NCBI GenBank assembly: GCA_026119855.1
Contig: JAOWBW010000146.1
Location: 922,047 to 986,046, forward strand
DNA from: Campanula takesimana
Taxonomy: Eukaryota > Streptophyta > Magnoliopsida > Asterales > Campanulaceae
Direction of reading: 5' to 3'
Length of the DNA stretch: 64,000 bases
The notes below the pieces were generated by a model that had not been told where the DNA came from, made no database searches, and was given only the letters and a program-made list of their open reading frames with translations. The translations under genes were made by a program, and so were the position numbers. The first letter of the stretch is position 1. Each line of letters begins with the position of its first letter. Below, piece by piece: positions 45,112 to 55,566 of the stretch.

Positions 45112-46035
45112 GAGGTAATGACAATGTAGGGTTCAAAGTTTAGGGGGTGTGTGCCAATAGGGGTCTGATGTATCAATTTTGTCAATTTAAGGTTTAAAGT
45201 TGACAACGTTAGTCAATTAAGGGTTTTTGGACTAAATTGTAAAGAAAAGCCTGTTAAGTAACAGAAGCACTTAACTGAAGTTTGTTTTGGATGTTCGTCT
45301 GGGCTATGCGTCATTTCACACATCCCTTATACAGTAGAACATAAATTGTCATTTACTCTTATTATTATTTTTTCGAATAATTATAATTAATTTTAAAAAT
45401 AATAATAAATCAAAAAAACAAATAAAAATTAAAGTGTTTTTTTTTTTTTGGAAACACAAAAAATGATGTTATAAACAAGGAAAATTATTAATAAATTTAA
45501 AAATAATTTTATGAAAAAATGAAATAATTAGAATACTAATATTAATAATGAACAATACTAACCACCATCACAAAAAAAAATAAAAAAATTGTTCGATCCC
45601 CACTTTCTAGTTTTTCAAAAAAATATAAATGTTTTTTTGATATAATTTTTTACACTTTTTTCTTTTTAAAAATTATACATTTTATTTTATAGTGATTCTA
45701 AATGAAAAAAAATTACTTTATTTCTTGAAAAGGTATTTTAATAACGTTTTAATTATTAGTTAATTTAGTATAAGAAAATAAAATTTAATATTTCAAAAAA
45801 AATTATTTTCTTTCTCTGAAATGACGATATAATCATCCAAATATTCAAAACAAACTCCAGTTAAGTCCACGTGCAAAACACGTTTGACTTAACTGGATTC
45901 TGTTAACAGAATCGTTAAAAAACCCTAACCTGCACAACTTTTGCAACTTTGGACCCTAAATTGACAAAATTGATACATCAGACCCCTATTGGCACCCCCT
46001 CCCCTAAACTTTGGACCCTAAATTGTCATTTCCCC
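45112..46035. mobile_element. Mutator-like nonautonomous element (924 bp), 9-bp duplication
   Basis: Long imperfect inverted ends of about 200 bp. The left end has GAGGTAATGACAATGTAGGG, then CCAATAGGGGTCTGATGTAT; the right end is the complement. Flanks are perfect AATTTTAAA duplications (45103-45111, 46036-46044). The centre is extremely AT-rich with no coding frame. Long ends plus a 9-bp duplication identify a MULE. Confidence 0.85.
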
Positions 46036-46217
46036 AATTTTAAATGAAAACCAACAAATGGTTTGCCCTATGGGCGGCGGGCCGTGGCAAGCTCATTTCT
46101 CTCTTATTATTATTATTAAGACTCGTCTCATGTGTGACACCATTTCACACAAGACTTCCTAAGGTGCATATGGGTCTCATTTTAAATATGGTAACACTTT
46201 TTTATTTTTACCAAAAT

Positions 46218-46740
46218 CTTGCGTAAAACGCGTTTTACAAAACGATTAGGAAAAACGTGTTTATAAAAAATGTGTGGTGGCATTTTTGTAAATAGTTGGA
46301 ACTTCTCCAACGGTTATGGATATCGATATAGTGCATTCTGGATATGAGATTGATATCCAAAAACTATGAAAGTGATAGCCAGGCGTGTTTTTAAAAAATG
46401 AACGATGGCATTTTTGTAAATAGTCAGAACTTCTAAAACGGTTCTGGATGTTAATATAAAGCCTTATGGATATAAGATTGATAGCCATTACCTTTGAAAG
46501 TGATAGCCAGAAGGGTTCTGGATATCAATATAAAGCCTTCTGGATATGAGATTAATAGTCAATACCTTTGAAAGTGATAGCCAAAAGGGTCATGGATATC
46601 AATATAAAGCCTTCTGGATATCAATATAAAGTCTTCTGGATATAAGATTGATAGCCAGAACATTTGAAAGTGATAGCCAGAAGGTTTTGAAAAACACGTT
46701 TTTTATAACCAGTAGGAAAAACGCGTTTTACAGGAGACAA
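46218..46740. repeat. Degenerate tandem repeat (about 75 bp units) between inverted GTTTTAC-rich arms
   Basis: The words TTCTGGATATGAGATTGATAGCC, CTTTGAAAGTGATAGCCAGAAGG and GGATATCAATATAAAGCC recur 4-5 times. The array is bracketed by GTAAAACGCGTTTTACAAAAC at 46223 and GGAAAAACGCGTTTTACAGG at 46715. It is probably a nonautonomous element with internal tandem growth, superfamily unknown. Confidence 0.6.
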
Positions 46741-46885
46741 ACTCTTTATTTTTATATTACTATTGATTATACTACCTCTATCCTATTTTAAAAGTCAAAA
46801 TTTTTTAAATGAGTGTTCCAACTTTCGAGTTCAAATCTCAAAAAGAATTCGTTTTTATATATATTTTAATTTAATGGGTCTTACA

Positions 46886-47556
46886 TAGGGATGGCCAAAC
46901 CGGACCGGAACCGTCGAACCGGCCCGGAACCGAAAAAACCCGTAACCGCCATGAACCGCCACGAAAATCGGAACCGTGGGAACCGAAACCGTTTTGGATA
47001 AGGGCCGGTTAAGGTTCAACCCCCAAAAAACCGTGAACCGGCGGTTCCGAACCGCCCAACCAAACCGTGAACCGGAACCGTCTGAACCATCAGTAAAACA
47101 GTTAAAAAACCATCAAAATCATTAGATTTCTAACAGTTTCATCAGAATTAACCGTTACTAATGGAAGGTTGACAAGAAAAGTTGTGTTTTAACTGATTTT
47201 TTTAGCCAAATTCAGTGAATAAAATAATAAAAATTTGGTTGTCTCCCTCATTGTAAATTTTCCTTTAATTAATAAAATTTAAAGGGTACCGTCCTTTTTT
47301 TTTCTTTTATATACTATCATTTATTTTATTTTTTTCTATGTTTGTTTTTCAATATAATATAGATTTAGCTTCTTTTTTTTAAAAAAAAAACACTTATGAA
47401 ATAATTTTTAAGTTGTTTATTCATTATTGTATGATTAAAAAAAAGGTACCGCGGAACCGGAACCGGATTGTGACAACCGGAACCGGTGTATCCAAGGGCC
47501 GGTTAAGGTTCACATAAAAGCCGAACCGGAACCGGGACCGGCGTTGGCCATCCCTA
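46886..47556. mobile_element. hAT-type nonautonomous element 3 (671 bp) with 8-bp duplication
   Basis: Ends TAGGGATGGCCAA and TTGGCCATCCCTA, flanked by perfect GTCTTACA duplications (46878-46885, 47557-47564). Subterminal AACCGGAACCG words are repeated many times in both orientations, like the subterminal transposase-binding motifs of hAT elements. The middle is AT-rich and noncoding. Confidence 0.92.
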
Positions 47557-47584
47557 GTCTTACATATCATACACACAACGAGGA

Positions 47585-47726
47585 AGACTTGTGTGAGACG
47601 GTCTCACACGGTGAAACGGATCTTGTGTGAGAGGAAATGGGTTTACCCATCCTCGCCCATAAGGGGGCAAACCATTTACTCTCTCATCAAGATCCGTCTC
47701 ACGTGTGAGACCGTCTCACACAAGTT
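47585..47726. mobile_element. Short MITE with GTGTGAGACGGTCTCACAC ends
   Basis: Left arm ACTTGTGTGAGACGGTCTCAC and right arm GTGAGACCGTCTCACACAAGT are inverted; each arm is itself palindromic (GAGACGGTCTC). A pair of ATTTACCC/GGGCAAACCATTT-like words lies inside. About 142 bp. Related ends occur at 34924. The giant LTR begins 2 bases after it. Confidence 0.7.
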
Positions 47727-48693
47727 TTGTAACGTCCATCCTTAATCTCGTTAAATATTTGACTTATTTGTTAAATTCTTGACTTGCTTGTTAAATTCTT
47801 GAATAGCATAATTATATGCTATTTTATTTGAGTTAATTATTTAACTACTTTAGAAAATTAAGGTGGTTAAATGTCAAAGTTGAAAGTTTAGGGGCCTTTT
47901 TGTCAAAGTTAGAACTTGAGGGGCCTAATTGCAATTTCTCGAAAGTTATAAGTATATATAGTAGTGTTGCTTTCTCTGAGAAAGGAGAATTCTCCATTTC
48001 TCTCGATCATTCTTACTCTGTCTCAAAAAGAAAGTTGGGGTTACCCTATTCTCGACTCCTCGCGATTAATTACTCCTCTGTTCGTTATTCTGGTCCCGGA
48101 TAAATATTCGTGGCGCTGAATAGAGCGTTTCCTGCCGAACAGAAATTAATTTGGGTCAACTTGATTTCGGACTAGGTAAGTTATTAGCTCTCCCTTACTT
48201 GTAATAACATGCATATATGTTATTCTCGCTACTTGTTCTTGTTAAAATTGTGTTTTGGGCAATTTTTGTGATACTTGTAAAATTGGGACGAAGGGAGTAT
48301 TTCTATACTAGTAGTACAGAGAACCTAGTAAATGGGTTTGCAAAGATTAGTAGGAAAATTATACTCCTATTCGTGAGACGGTAAAATAGTAACTTGATTT
48401 AAATATTATTAGAAAAATTGTATCATTATTTGTGGTACGGGGAAATGAATGGAAGTATCCCTAAATGGGTATATTAGTATATTATAAATTGTACTTATAC
48501 TTTTGGGGACGGTGAAATATTAAATTGGAATAAAAGGAAATTATCCTATTATTTATGGGACGGTAAAAGAAATGAATTGAGCTTGAAATAGTGTCTTGGG
48601 TATTGCCTAAGGGTTAGTAAAAGTATACTCCTACGCTCGGGACGGAGAATTCTAAGCCTGGAAAGAAATTTAGTATTTGCTAAAAATTGTACC

Positions 48694-48800
48694 AGGCGCC
48701 CGCCTGGTGGTACCTCGAGCGCCCGCCTGTTTCACCAGAAAGTTTGAGTTTCAAAAGTATTTCAATGAGCGCCCGCCCGGTCCTCCTTAGGCGCCCGCCC
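48694..48800 (+). promoter_or_regulatory. Dyad-site cassette in the giant gypsy LTR (four sites)
   Basis: AGGCGCCCGCCT, GAGCGCCCGCCT, GAGCGCCCGCCC, AGGCGCCCGCCC with cores CGCCCG starting at 48697, 48720, 48770 and 48792 (spacings 23, 50, 22). The TATA box starts 175 bp downstream of the last core. The layout is the same as in the copia LTRs although the wording differs. Confidence 0.72.
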
Positions 48801-49540
48801 GGTCCCCTGTTTCAACTAAAGTGTTTTAAACCTAAATTAAATTGAAAGCTTATCCTTTGTTAAGGCATATAGCCTTAAGATAAGATGTCCTAGCAAGTGT
48901 TGTGACACCTTAGGGGCATCAGAAGTGAGTCTTGAATATGATTACTCATTAAATTAAAATGAGAACTTGAGTATAAAAGGAAGAACTCTTCTTTATGTCT
49001 GGAAAGTGCTATAAACAAGCACTTATGTGTTATGCTTGTCTTGGAACCTATGCTTGTGCACCTTGAGGGCACCAAATTAGTGTCTTGAGCTCGAATATCC
49101 TATGTAGGGAATTAAGAACTTGTAAGTATGAGTTGTATAGCTCATTTATTTAATTGGAACTTGAAGTATTCTTGGTCTAGGTTTAGGGTACTACCCTAGA
49201 TGGCCTAGATGAGTGTTGTAGAACACTCTAGTACTGAAAAATAGTCCTTTTGTGAACAAATAAAATATGGACTTAAATCATGATTAAATGATAACTTGGG
49301 TATAAGAGTAGTAACTCTTTTATATGTCTTGAAGTTAATGTTTGTATACCTTAGGGGTACCAACTAATGTCTTGAGCTTGAATGTCCTAAAAAAATGATT
49401 GGAAAATAATACGTGAAAGATGTATAGTTCATCTTCCTAGCTTGAACTTGAAGTATAAGATGTTTAACTCCTGTACATGTTTAACCATCCAAAGAAAGGG
49501 ATTGAGAACTTGGATATAAGATGATAAAATCTTGTACATG

Positions 49541-49600
49541 TCCTGAATGTCTTGAATGTCCTGAATGTCTTGAATGTCTTGAATGTCTTGAATGTCTTAA
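49541..49600. repeat. 10-bp tandem repeat (TGAATGTCTT), six units
   Basis: TCCTGAATGTCTTGAATG and onward; two units read CCTGAATGT instead of CTTGAATGT. It sits inside a wider degenerate repeat (AAGTATAAGATGATAAAATCTTGTACATG phrases, 49450-49715) in the giant LTR. Confidence 0.9.
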
Positions 49601-50439
49601 GATGAGACAGTAACTTGAAGTATAAAACAATAAAATCTTGTACATGACTTGAACATCCAAATAATTGGATTAAGACTTGAATATAAGATTATAAAATCTT
49701 GTACGTGCCTTGACACCAATATATGTGTATGGTAATAAACTTGAAAGAGTCTTGATGTGTATATGCAAATCTTGCATATATTTACTTGATAGAATGTGGC
49801 TTCTTGATTGATTGGTACATGGTATGAATAACCAAATAATTGGGTTATGGAACTAGATAGAGAATGATTAACTCTACTACATACTTGAACTTGATACGTG
49901 TATATTAGAAGTGCTATAAATAAGCACTAAGGTGTAAATGATTTAGTTTTTAATCGTGTATATACTCAATGAAGTATATAAAGAATAAAGAAGATAGCTT
50001 GTCTTGAAATGGGTTCCTAAGGAAAATAGGGACTAGTGTAATATGAAGATAATTCATATAATCGTGAATACTACGATTTAAGTTAATAAGAATAACTTTA
50101 GAACACAATATGTGTTGGAAAATGTATTTGATTACTAATGATATATATACGTGAGATATGACTGTGACTAGGTATGATGTGACCTATTCTACTACGTGTT
50201 TAGAGTCTAAGGTATTGGGCTCTATTTGATAGTAAGGGTATCGTGATAGACACTTTAATGTGTTAAACGTGATATGAATATGTACGTGCAAACTTGGCAT
50301 GTGACAAAGTGATATACCCTACTACTTGACTGAAGTCTGTTATTAATGGACTCTTACTTGAATTGATCGTGTTACATGGACACCTTATGTGCCATTGTTA
50401 TCTTGGTTTGTATTCGCAATAATTGCGTACGTGTACTTG

Positions 50440-50555
50440 TATTCTCGTGAGCACATGATACATGATTACATTGTGCATATTCTCGTGAGCACATGATACA
50501 TGACTACATGGTGCATATTCTCGTGAGCACATGATACATGATTACATGGTGCATA
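50440..50555. repeat. 38-bp tandem repeat, three units
   Basis: ATTCTCGTGAGCACATGATACATG starts at 50441, 50479 and 50517. Units are nearly identical. Confidence 0.95.
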
Positions 50556-51639
50556 AAGACTGGTCCACTAATATGGGACTTAGTTCTATTCTAGTAGTTC
50601 AAGTAAACATCTACTTGTGCATTCTTGTGTGAGTCCAGCTGGTTCTCCTTGCTTGTTCGAAAATATATAGGTTCACGCTTGTCGCGAGAGCTGGGGCTTA
50701 AGTGACAATCGGGTCCCTATGTATTTCCGCCTGACCCCTTACTACCGGCCATAGTAAGGGCATAGCTTCCTTCGTTGGAGCAATAAGCCTGACCTAAGTG
50801 AATGCTAAACTCTTGTCTTGAACACCACGTGGATCTTGTTCTTGTGGATGACACTGGTTACCAGGTCTTCTTATATACTGCACAGCGGTCTCTTGTTCTT
50901 GTTCTTGGTTGTCCTCAGCTAGAAAAGCATCGACAACAAATGGTATTCTTGGGAGGAATAAGGAAGGATTCAGGTAAAAATGCGTGATAGGCCTATGTGC
51001 ATCTTGGTGAGCTGGTCTAGCCTCTCACACTACTTGACTACTTGTTACCTGAACCTTTCTTGAACTTGATTACTTGTTGGGTTGGCTTAGTCTCTCCTAT
51101 ACTTGTTACTTGATGATACTTGATATATGTTTAGTTGAGTATCTACTTGTATTGCATGATAACATGACGTATAGTTGCATGTTAATAGCTTACTGAGATT
51201 TATCTCACCCTTTATTTGTTTAATTGTTCCCCCCCCCCCCCAGGAAAGCAGGGGATAGTACGCAGTGAGGCTCGACTTAGCTGGGAACTTACTCAGCAGG
51301 ATATTCTTGTTCGAAGTTAGTGTCCTTTTATATTTTGGTAAGGACGATCTTGTATGAGTTAATAAACTCTGGGCTTGTATTGGGGTAGTATTTGTTGTCC
51401 CTAGACAGTTCTTGATGCCAGCTTATTTGCTAGGCATGTCTTCCGCTGTATGTAACCTTGTTTGGTTTTAATTTTCTTGGTCTAGGACTCGTGTGAGCTA
51501 TCTTAGCTCCCTAATCTTGAGTATATATATCATGTCAGTTTGTTTCTAACAGGTATTGTTCCTGTTTCCTGTTAGTTTCTTGTTAGTTACGCGCACCAGG
51601 TTCGAGGTTCTAATAGGGGATCCCGGGACTTGGGGCGTG

Positions 51640-52090
51640 TCATGTTTTTGTCCACAGCAAATATCCACTAACTATTCTCTACACCAATTTTTCTCTTTTA
51701 CACAACTCTATCTTGACTTTTATATTTTATAATAAAAATATTTATTTTTAAATTTTTGATCTCAAAAATTTGAGTCTTAAAATAAAAATAAAAGGGAGGA
51801 GTTATTCCCTACTTGGGGAAGATATGTGTGTGGTCCCGTAGGTTTTATTAATAATCATCGCGTTGGCAGAGGTGTAGTATAGTATTGTCACAGTTACAAA
51901 TGCATGCAAACAGTAAAATACACGAAATATTTGAATAAAGGTGGATGTGCATGCATGCATGCTTTACACGCACGCTTCTATCTCATTATGTTTCATGCTC
52001 CTTCTGCACACTTTGAATCTCGTTATATTTTCAGCTCCATCTGCACACTTTAATGTCTTTCTGTGTGTGAGTGACTTTGTATCAGTGTTT
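51640..52090. other. Intergenic DNA after the giant LTR
   Basis: AT-rich, with a GCATGCATGCATGC alternating word near 51950. No gene. Confidence 0.4.
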
Positions 52091-52262
52091 TAAAAGACGC
52101 CCGTCTAGGCTCCGTCTCTGCGCTAGACGTTCATGAAGCGCCTGAATCCTGCCTAAGATATTATAGTAACTATTTTTGAATTCTCAGCCCCGCCTAAGTC
52201 CGTTTAAACCCCGCCTAGGCGCTAGGCCCTGCTGCGGCCCCTAGCGCTTTTTAGAACCTTGC
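52090..52262. mobile_element. GGCGC/TAGGCGCTAG-rich short element
   Basis: Begins TGTTTTAAAAGACGC and ends AGCGCTTTTTAGAACC, which are inverted. GCCTAGGCGCTAGGC words fill the interior. About 170 bp, a GC-rich island in AT-rich DNA; superfamily not determined. Confidence 0.5.
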
Positions 52263-52270
52263 TTTGTATT

Positions 52271-52442
52271 ACGCCCTCCCTCCCAAAATAATCTTGATTA
52301 TTCAAAATTTTTAAGGATATGAACACTTGCTTTGCTAATCATGTTCTATTTATAGAATTTTAAACCTAAATTGTAGAAATTAGCAGAACTTTTAGCGACA
52401 ATAAGAAAAGGCAAATAAAAAGATCATTTTGAGACGGGGAGT
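52271..52442. mobile_element. Stowaway-like MITE
   Basis: Left CCCTCCCTCCCAAAATAATCTTGATT and right AAGATCATTTTGAGACGGGGAGTA are inverted with TA at the edges. About 172 bp. Confidence 0.65.
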
Positions 52443-53438
52443 ATATAATTATGTTATTATTTGTACAGTGGCGGAGTTAAAAGAAATTTAAGGAGAGAAA
52501 TTGTCTTCACTAATGAAACGGAATATTAAGAGTAATGCATTTTTTTTCATTACATAAACGGGTCAAGTTTTGATAAACTGTATTAAAATCCTTAATATTT
52601 TTACAAAATTTTCAATAATAAAAAAAATCAATAGGGATTTACAACAACAAATAACAAGAATAACAAAAGTTATTCTCAAAAGGATTTGAAGTTGGTTAAC
52701 ATGAGATTTGTTTATATATAAGGCTAAAATATTGTTATTTGAGATAATTGCATAAAAAAACCTTGTACAAATTTTTTCGTTGCAATTTAAACCTCCAACA
52801 TAAGTAAATTGAACAAAAAACCTTGTACATAATTTCTTGTTGCAATTTAAACCTTCTTCCAGTTAGCTAGTTAAATATAGTTTTAAAAATGCACTTTTAC
52901 CCCTATAACTTATCCAATTTCTAGTATTCTCTAAAAGTCAATATTTAAGGATTTTTTAATCTTTGACCAAACAAAAAATAATAATTCACATGAATTCTTA
53001 AAAAATATGTGTGTTAATTTTAACATCAATATCAAATATGATAACATGGATTTCATATTTTAACATATTTTTTAAATCATTATTTCACATATTTTATAAA
53101 TCATTTAACAAAAGCTTAACATATTTCCTAAATTATTTTTATACATTTGTGTTGAATTTATGTTAAATGAGTTATATATTTCGTAAATCATTTTCATATA
53201 CAAATTAGTCTAATGAGTTACATATTTGTGTTAAATTTGTGTTAAATAATTTATAAAATATGTGGATAAAAAATAAATAACATAAACTGTAAAAATAATG
53301 GTATGGGGAATTTCGTAATAATTTTTCGCATATTTCTTAAATTATTTTGTTAACAACACTAAATTTACTTGTTTTTATCTTTTTACAACCACTTTTAGAA
53401 TGATTAAAGTAAAAATACTCTATATCTCATAATGATAG
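52443..53438. other. AT-rich intergenic DNA with a short tandem duplication
   Basis: The phrase AAAAAACCTTGTACA, then TTGCAATTTAAACCT, occurs twice (about 52757 and 52816). Several TAAATTTGTGTTAAAT-like words near 53150-53260. No gene. Confidence 0.5.
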
Positions 53439-53801
53439 TGTTGGGAATATGCCTTTGAATCAATGTCTATTGGTTAAGGATATGTCCGCGACAAGTTGGG
53501 TAATTCTTGGGACTTGAATTGGAAAAAAAAATCCTTTTGGTACAAGGATTAAGGTTTATTGGTTTAATTAGGTTTCTTATTGGTACACGGAATTGTTCAA
53601 GAATTAGGAAAGCCGTTTCCTAATAAGAATAGAATTACTTTGTAAACAAGAAATAGGATTCCAATTACTTTGTACTCAGGGAATATGATTCCTTCTCCTT
53701 TAGGGAATTAGGTATTTATGACTATAAATATTAACCCCTCCTCTAGCATTATTTTTTATGGTCATCTTTGAGAGATACAAGTAGAGATCTAAGATCGAGA
53801 T
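53439..53801 (+). mobile_element. Truncated LTR, cut by the palindrome junction
   Basis: Starts TGTTGGGAATATGCC, has a TATA-like ACTATAAATATT at about 53718 and a leader-like AGAGATACAAGTAGAGATC. It then stops without a CA end at 53801, where the palindrome begins. It fits the 5' part of a copia-type LTR; no partner is in the window. Confidence 0.5.
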
Positions 53802-53886
53802 TTAGGATCATTATTTTTTGTTTAAATTTATTGGTCAAACATACATCTGTTTGACCAAAAGTGACAGTTATTTAGACCGGAGGGAG
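53802..53886. mobile_element. Truncated Stowaway MITE at the outer end of the left arm
   Basis: It is the mirror of 63229-63313, the first 85 bp of the intact Stowaway element 63229-63465. Its other half is missing on this side. Confidence 0.85.
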
Positions 53887-54103
53887 TAATAATTATAGGT
53901 AAATTTATGTAGACTGATAAACATTTAAAAATTAATATCAATAATGTTTATATTAATGTATCAATAATAAATATTAAATTTTCAATAAGATAACAAAACT
54001 AATTTAAAATTATTGTTCAAATTATTTTAACAACAAAAAAAAAGTAAACAAATTATGAATAATATTTAGATGGAGGGAGTAAAAAGAAGTATCAAATAAG
54101 TAA

Positions 54104-54379
54104 GGTTGCGTTTGATAGCATCAAACACTTGATGCTTGATTCTTAATACAAGTAATTTGGAGGTAGGATGTATGATTTAATTCTTTCATTCAACATGAAT
54201 ATGTCCAACATTCTCTTAATGATTGAGAATCAAAATCCTTGCTTAACGAATAAGAGTTCACTCAATATTCAACATCCAGCGTCCAGTGTGATCAAATGCA
54301 TCATACCTCTAAATTACCCTACATTATAGTATTAATCATCAAATATCAAGTGCTTGATGCTATGCTACCAAACGCAACC
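54104..54379. mobile_element. Tourist-like MITE (276 bp), left arm copy
   Basis: Ends GGTTGCGTTTGATAGCAT and ATGCTACCAAACGCAACC, flanked by TAA on both sides (54101-54103, 54380-54382). The TAA duplication and the end sequence are those of PIF/Harbinger-derived Tourist elements. The interior carries repeated ATCAAGCACTTGATG words. Confidence 0.85.
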
Positions 54380-54589
54380 TAAGTCTAAATATTGAATCTA
54401 TTTTTTTTAGCAGTAATTACTACTTCTAGTACGTTTTTTTCTTTTGCTAGTGTATATAAAGTTTAACGCATTTGAAGATAAATTAAATCCTTGATTAGTG
54501 TTGATTGGGGAACAAATGATAGAGATGATAGAGAAAATGATTGTGGAAAAATAATTTAAAAGGAGGAGAAGGGGTAGATTTCGTTTCGT

Positions 54590-54725
54590 GAAAATCTCGA
54601 GAAAAACCTGTTTTACCATCGATTTGATGTAAAACTTGTTTTCATCTCTTAATGTAAAACATAATCTCTCAATGTAAAACAAATTTTACACATCTTTTAG
54701 TGTAAAACAAGTTTTTCATAATACT
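54590..54725. repeat. TGTAAAACA repeat patch, left arm copy
   Basis: Short words TGTAAAACA and AAACAAGTTTTTC in both orientations, next to TCTCGAGAAAAAC. The same patch is seen at 20221-20368 and, mirrored, at 62390-62525. Confidence 0.6.
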
Positions 54726-54835
54726 GACTCTTGGGTTTTACTATTTTTTTATTTTTGATGTTTGTTTTCTGATTTATAAGGATGCGGGCATGCGGGGTCT
54801 AATGTTGAATAATGATATTATGATTGAGAGTGTTT

Positions 54836-54998
54836 TGGAGTAAACTAGTTCTTCCATAAGTTATAAAAAGTCTTGTTTTTAACCCTTAAACACCAAACTT
54901 AAAACCTTAAACCCTGAGCTTAAACCCAAAATCCTAAACCTTAAACCTTATAAAAACATGACTTTTATAACTTATGGAGAAACTAGTTTCCCCCAAAA
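54836..54998. mobile_element. Small fold-back MITE, left arm copy
   Basis: GAGTAAACTAGTTCTTCCATAAG and CTTATGGAGAAACTAGTTTCC are inverted arms of about 35 bp around a TAAACC-rich middle. The mirrored copy is at about 62117-62279. Confidence 0.6.
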
Positions 54999-55092
54999 TT
55001 TTCTCATTATGATTTCCCATTTCTATCTTATGGTAGTTGTCGGTTAAGAACTCTAGTCCCACATGTACTTAAAGCACACCTGTATGTACTTA

Positions 55093-55112
55093 GACCATGT
55101 CCAATAGTTTCA
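55093..55112. other. Outer terminal inverted repeat of the PIF/Harbinger element, left arm
   Basis: GACCATGTCCAATAGTTTC, preceded by TTA (55090-55092), the usual TWA-type target of PIF/Harbinger. The mirrored end is at 62003-62022 followed by TAA. No inner copy of this end is present near the palindrome centre, so each arm's element lacks its other end. Confidence 0.6.
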
Positions 55113-55566
55113 ACTACCAAAAACATTCAACTACCTTAATATTACGACACCTCATCTTCTCTCTCCATCCACTTAATCATTCAACTACACTCTCAACTAC
55201 CCCTCCCACAATAAGCTAGTTTAGTTTAAAATTCAACTCCTCCCAACTCATCATTCTATACCCCACCACTTTTTATTTTATTTACAATATTTATTTTTAT
55301 AATTAAAAATAAATATTGATATTAATAATTTATTATTAAAAAATAAATTATTAATGTTTTTAATTATAAATTCGAGATTTTTTTTTATTTTTTTTAATTC
55401 AAACTTAATTAATTTTTTTCGAAGCAATTAAATAAATACGAGAATATTTTAATTTTAATAAATATAAGAAAAATTACAATAAACTTAGCTCGTTCCACAA
55501 ATGATGAAAAACCAAAAAAAACATACGATACATAGACTCCACTCACAGTACAATAAAATTTAAAAA

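Larger units (their letters stand above)
47728..51639 (+). mobile_element. Giant solo LTR (about 3.9 kb), Ty3/gypsy Tekay-like
   Basis: Starts TGTAACGTCC and ends GGGGCGTGTCA. Flanking 5-mers AGTTT and TGTTT match at 4 of 5 bases. Near its end it has TTACTGAGATTTATCTCACCC followed by a C run and AGGAAAGCAGGGG. The complete gypsy element's LTRs have the same block, which supports a common chromovirus-type origin. A TATA box TATAAAA is at 48972, preceded by a dyad cassette. No internal coding region adjoins it. Confidence 0.65.

Noticed and set aside
53886..54076. A further Stowaway MITE between the two GGAGGGAGTA words
   Set aside because: Both words point the same way (two right ends), so they do not bound one element.
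54880..54960. TAAACCC-like words suggesting interstitial telomere repeats
   Set aside because: The words are irregular (TTAAACCCTGAGCTTAAACCC) and part of a small fold-back MITE, not a (TTTAGGG)n array.
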